From Paracyclopina nana (taxonomy: Eukaryota > Arthropoda > Copepoda > Cyclopoida > Cyclopettidae), in NCBI GenBank assembly GCA_019096065.1, contig JAGUCH010000001.1:15004001-15068000 (forward strand): a stretch of 64,000 nucleotides of DNA. The letters are read 5' to 3'. The position numbers were made by a program, and so were the translations under genes. Shown here in pieces: positions 62,942 through 64,000 of the stretch; the first letter of the stretch is position 1, and the number at the start of each line of letters is the position of its first letter. Under the pieces are notes generated by a model. The model saw only the letters and a program-made list of their open reading frames with translations, was not told where the DNA came from and searched no databases.

Positions 62942-63408
62942 GAGACTTGATTACAGCCATTCCTGAATCAACATGTGAATCTGATTTATTTAGCAGCGCC
63001 CACCTTTTACTCAATAGTATATCTACGTAGAAGCAAACTCGATTACTAGATAGTATAAGAAGATTGAGCATCTGCCATCTGGTCTTGACAGTGCCTCACT
63101 TCTTCGCTGTGATTGAGAGCATCGCGGTTACTACCCCCAAAAGGTGTGATCAATTGCTACCATTATCTGGGAAATCTTATTAGCCTAAAACACAATCTCG
63201 ATTCAAAGCCTAATCAACTTTTCTATCTGGGTGTAATTGATCCCAGCTACATATTGCTACTACCGCTATGCAGTATGTGATTATAAGTCTATTTGGACTA
63301 GAATTATTGGCATTACACTGATATCAATCATCATCTTTTCCATCATCTTCAGCATTGAAATCTGCCTGAAAATTCATGAAGCACTACCATTATCATAATT
63401 GATTATTG
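62942..63408. other. short intergenic stretch between convergent gene C and the CH-domain gene
   Basis: No coding exon was recognised. AGGTGTGA, a consensus T-box half-site, lies at 63142-63149. Confidence 0.5.
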
Positions 63409-63982
63409 CTATAAGGGTGATATGGTGGCTACCATTTTCCTGAGCTTTGCCAGACACCTGCAGACCCTCGGAATATTTCTCAGCTCGGTTAGATCCTTGG
63501 TGTGAAACATCTCCTCATCTGGAACCCCGAACTCCTTGATGGCCTCGATCAGCTCTTTGACGCGCGTCTCACTGAACACCTATAGTTAAAATCAAATACG
63601 CTTTCTTTTGCTTTTTCACTACAAGCTTGGGTTTCGTTGCCTTTATGTCATTGGTGGGTACGTCTACGATGTCAATAGGGACCGAATTGAAAACAAGCTG
63701 ATTGAACACCCTGCAAAGGATTTTGCCATCTTGGATCCACTCGTCAAAGTCGACTTTGGGAGGCTCCTGGAGCAAGTTTGCAATCCAATTTGCAGTCTTG
63801 TACTCCAATTGAACGTCACGCTGGAAATAAGCGTAGACAATCCGGATTGTGAAGATTTAGACAATGCCTTCCGGATTTCAGAAATGTGTACTCACTAAAC
63901 GAGGTGGCAAATTAGGATCACTGGGCAAATAGCTCGTGGCTACCTTGATTTTGCCGTCTGATGCTTTCCTTACGGGTTCCAT
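63409..63982 (-). CDS. calponin-homology domain protein, transgelin/Mp20/myophilin-like
   Basis: Minus-strand exons are 63896-63982, 63623-63820 and 63409-63579, all phase 0, giving 151 residues from ATG 63982 (MEPVRKASDGKIKVATSYLP). Introns are 75 nt (donor GTGAGT, acceptor tatttccag) and 43 nt (donor GTAGTG, acceptor aactatag). The CH domain runs from about residue 36 to 147: YKTANWIANLL, DFDEWIQDGKILCRVFNQL, SVPIDI, then ELIEAIKEFGVPDEEMFHTK and DLTELRNIPRVCRCLAKLRK. The order and spacing fit a single type-3 CH domain, as in calponin/transgelin. Such proteins bind or bundle actin, often in muscle (family knowledge). It ends MVATISPL without a calponin-like repeat, shorter than Mp20 (about 184). 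The 43-nt intron is unusually short, so the exact exon 2/3 border is less sure. Confidence 0.82.
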
Positions 63983-64000
63983 GTTACTTCCTGAGTGACT

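Noticed and set aside
35676-63149. Exact AGGTGTGA T-box half-sites at 35676, 36305 and 63142 as an autoregulatory cluster
   Set aside because: About two copies of a given 8-mer are expected by chance on both strands of 64 kb, so three are not enrichment.

Overview
This is nuclear DNA from an animal, almost certainly an arthropod. The genes are split by spliceosomal introns, many in a tight 43-75 nt class beside others of several kb. There are TATA boxes and AATAAA signals. The strongest matches are to the H15/midline (Tbx20) T-box family and to arthropod-style secreted cysteine-rich proteins. Introns this short would suit a compact pancrustacean genome, but I cannot name the species.

Left part (1-8 kb): the 3' portion of a plus-strand atypical Rho-family GTPase. 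Its guanine-binding motifs are degenerate and it has a long proline-rich tail with no CAAX box. The P-loop exon is not visible. A small hairpin element with terminal inverted repeats lies in its large intron.

8.3-15.1 kb: a cluster of four small secreted genes of one family, three on minus and one on plus. Each has a signal peptide and two PAN/Apple-like cysteine modules. Three share a phase-0 intron between the modules, which in one gene is 57 nt long and in frame. The fourth has no intron there and adds a Thr/Ser-rich stalk and a hydrophobic tail that may be a GPI signal.

17.6-21.4 kb (+), 52.7-56.4 kb (-) and 60.6-62.9 kb (+): three complete Tbx20/H15/midline-type T-box genes, here called A, B and C. 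A and B are close paralogues. They share the start sequence MISP, an eh1-like FSIAAIM motif and C-terminal motifs. B lacks the two 3'-most introns and has a Gly-to-Glu change in an otherwise near-invariant T-box motif. C is shorter and more diverged. Family knowledge says such proteins are DNA-binding regulators of heart, segment, limb and neural patterning; a Groucho-type corepressor link is inferred from the eh1-like motif.

Between A and B lie about 31 kb with little coding signal, plausibly shared regulatory DNA. The exception is an orphan seven-helix membrane protein ending at 50,073, which may have small upstream exons at 48.3 kb and as far away as 37.3 kb. At the right edge is a complete minus-strand gene for a short calponin-homology (transgelin/Mp20-like) protein. 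No tRNA, rRNA, CRISPR array or intact transposase/reverse-transcriptase gene was recognised.
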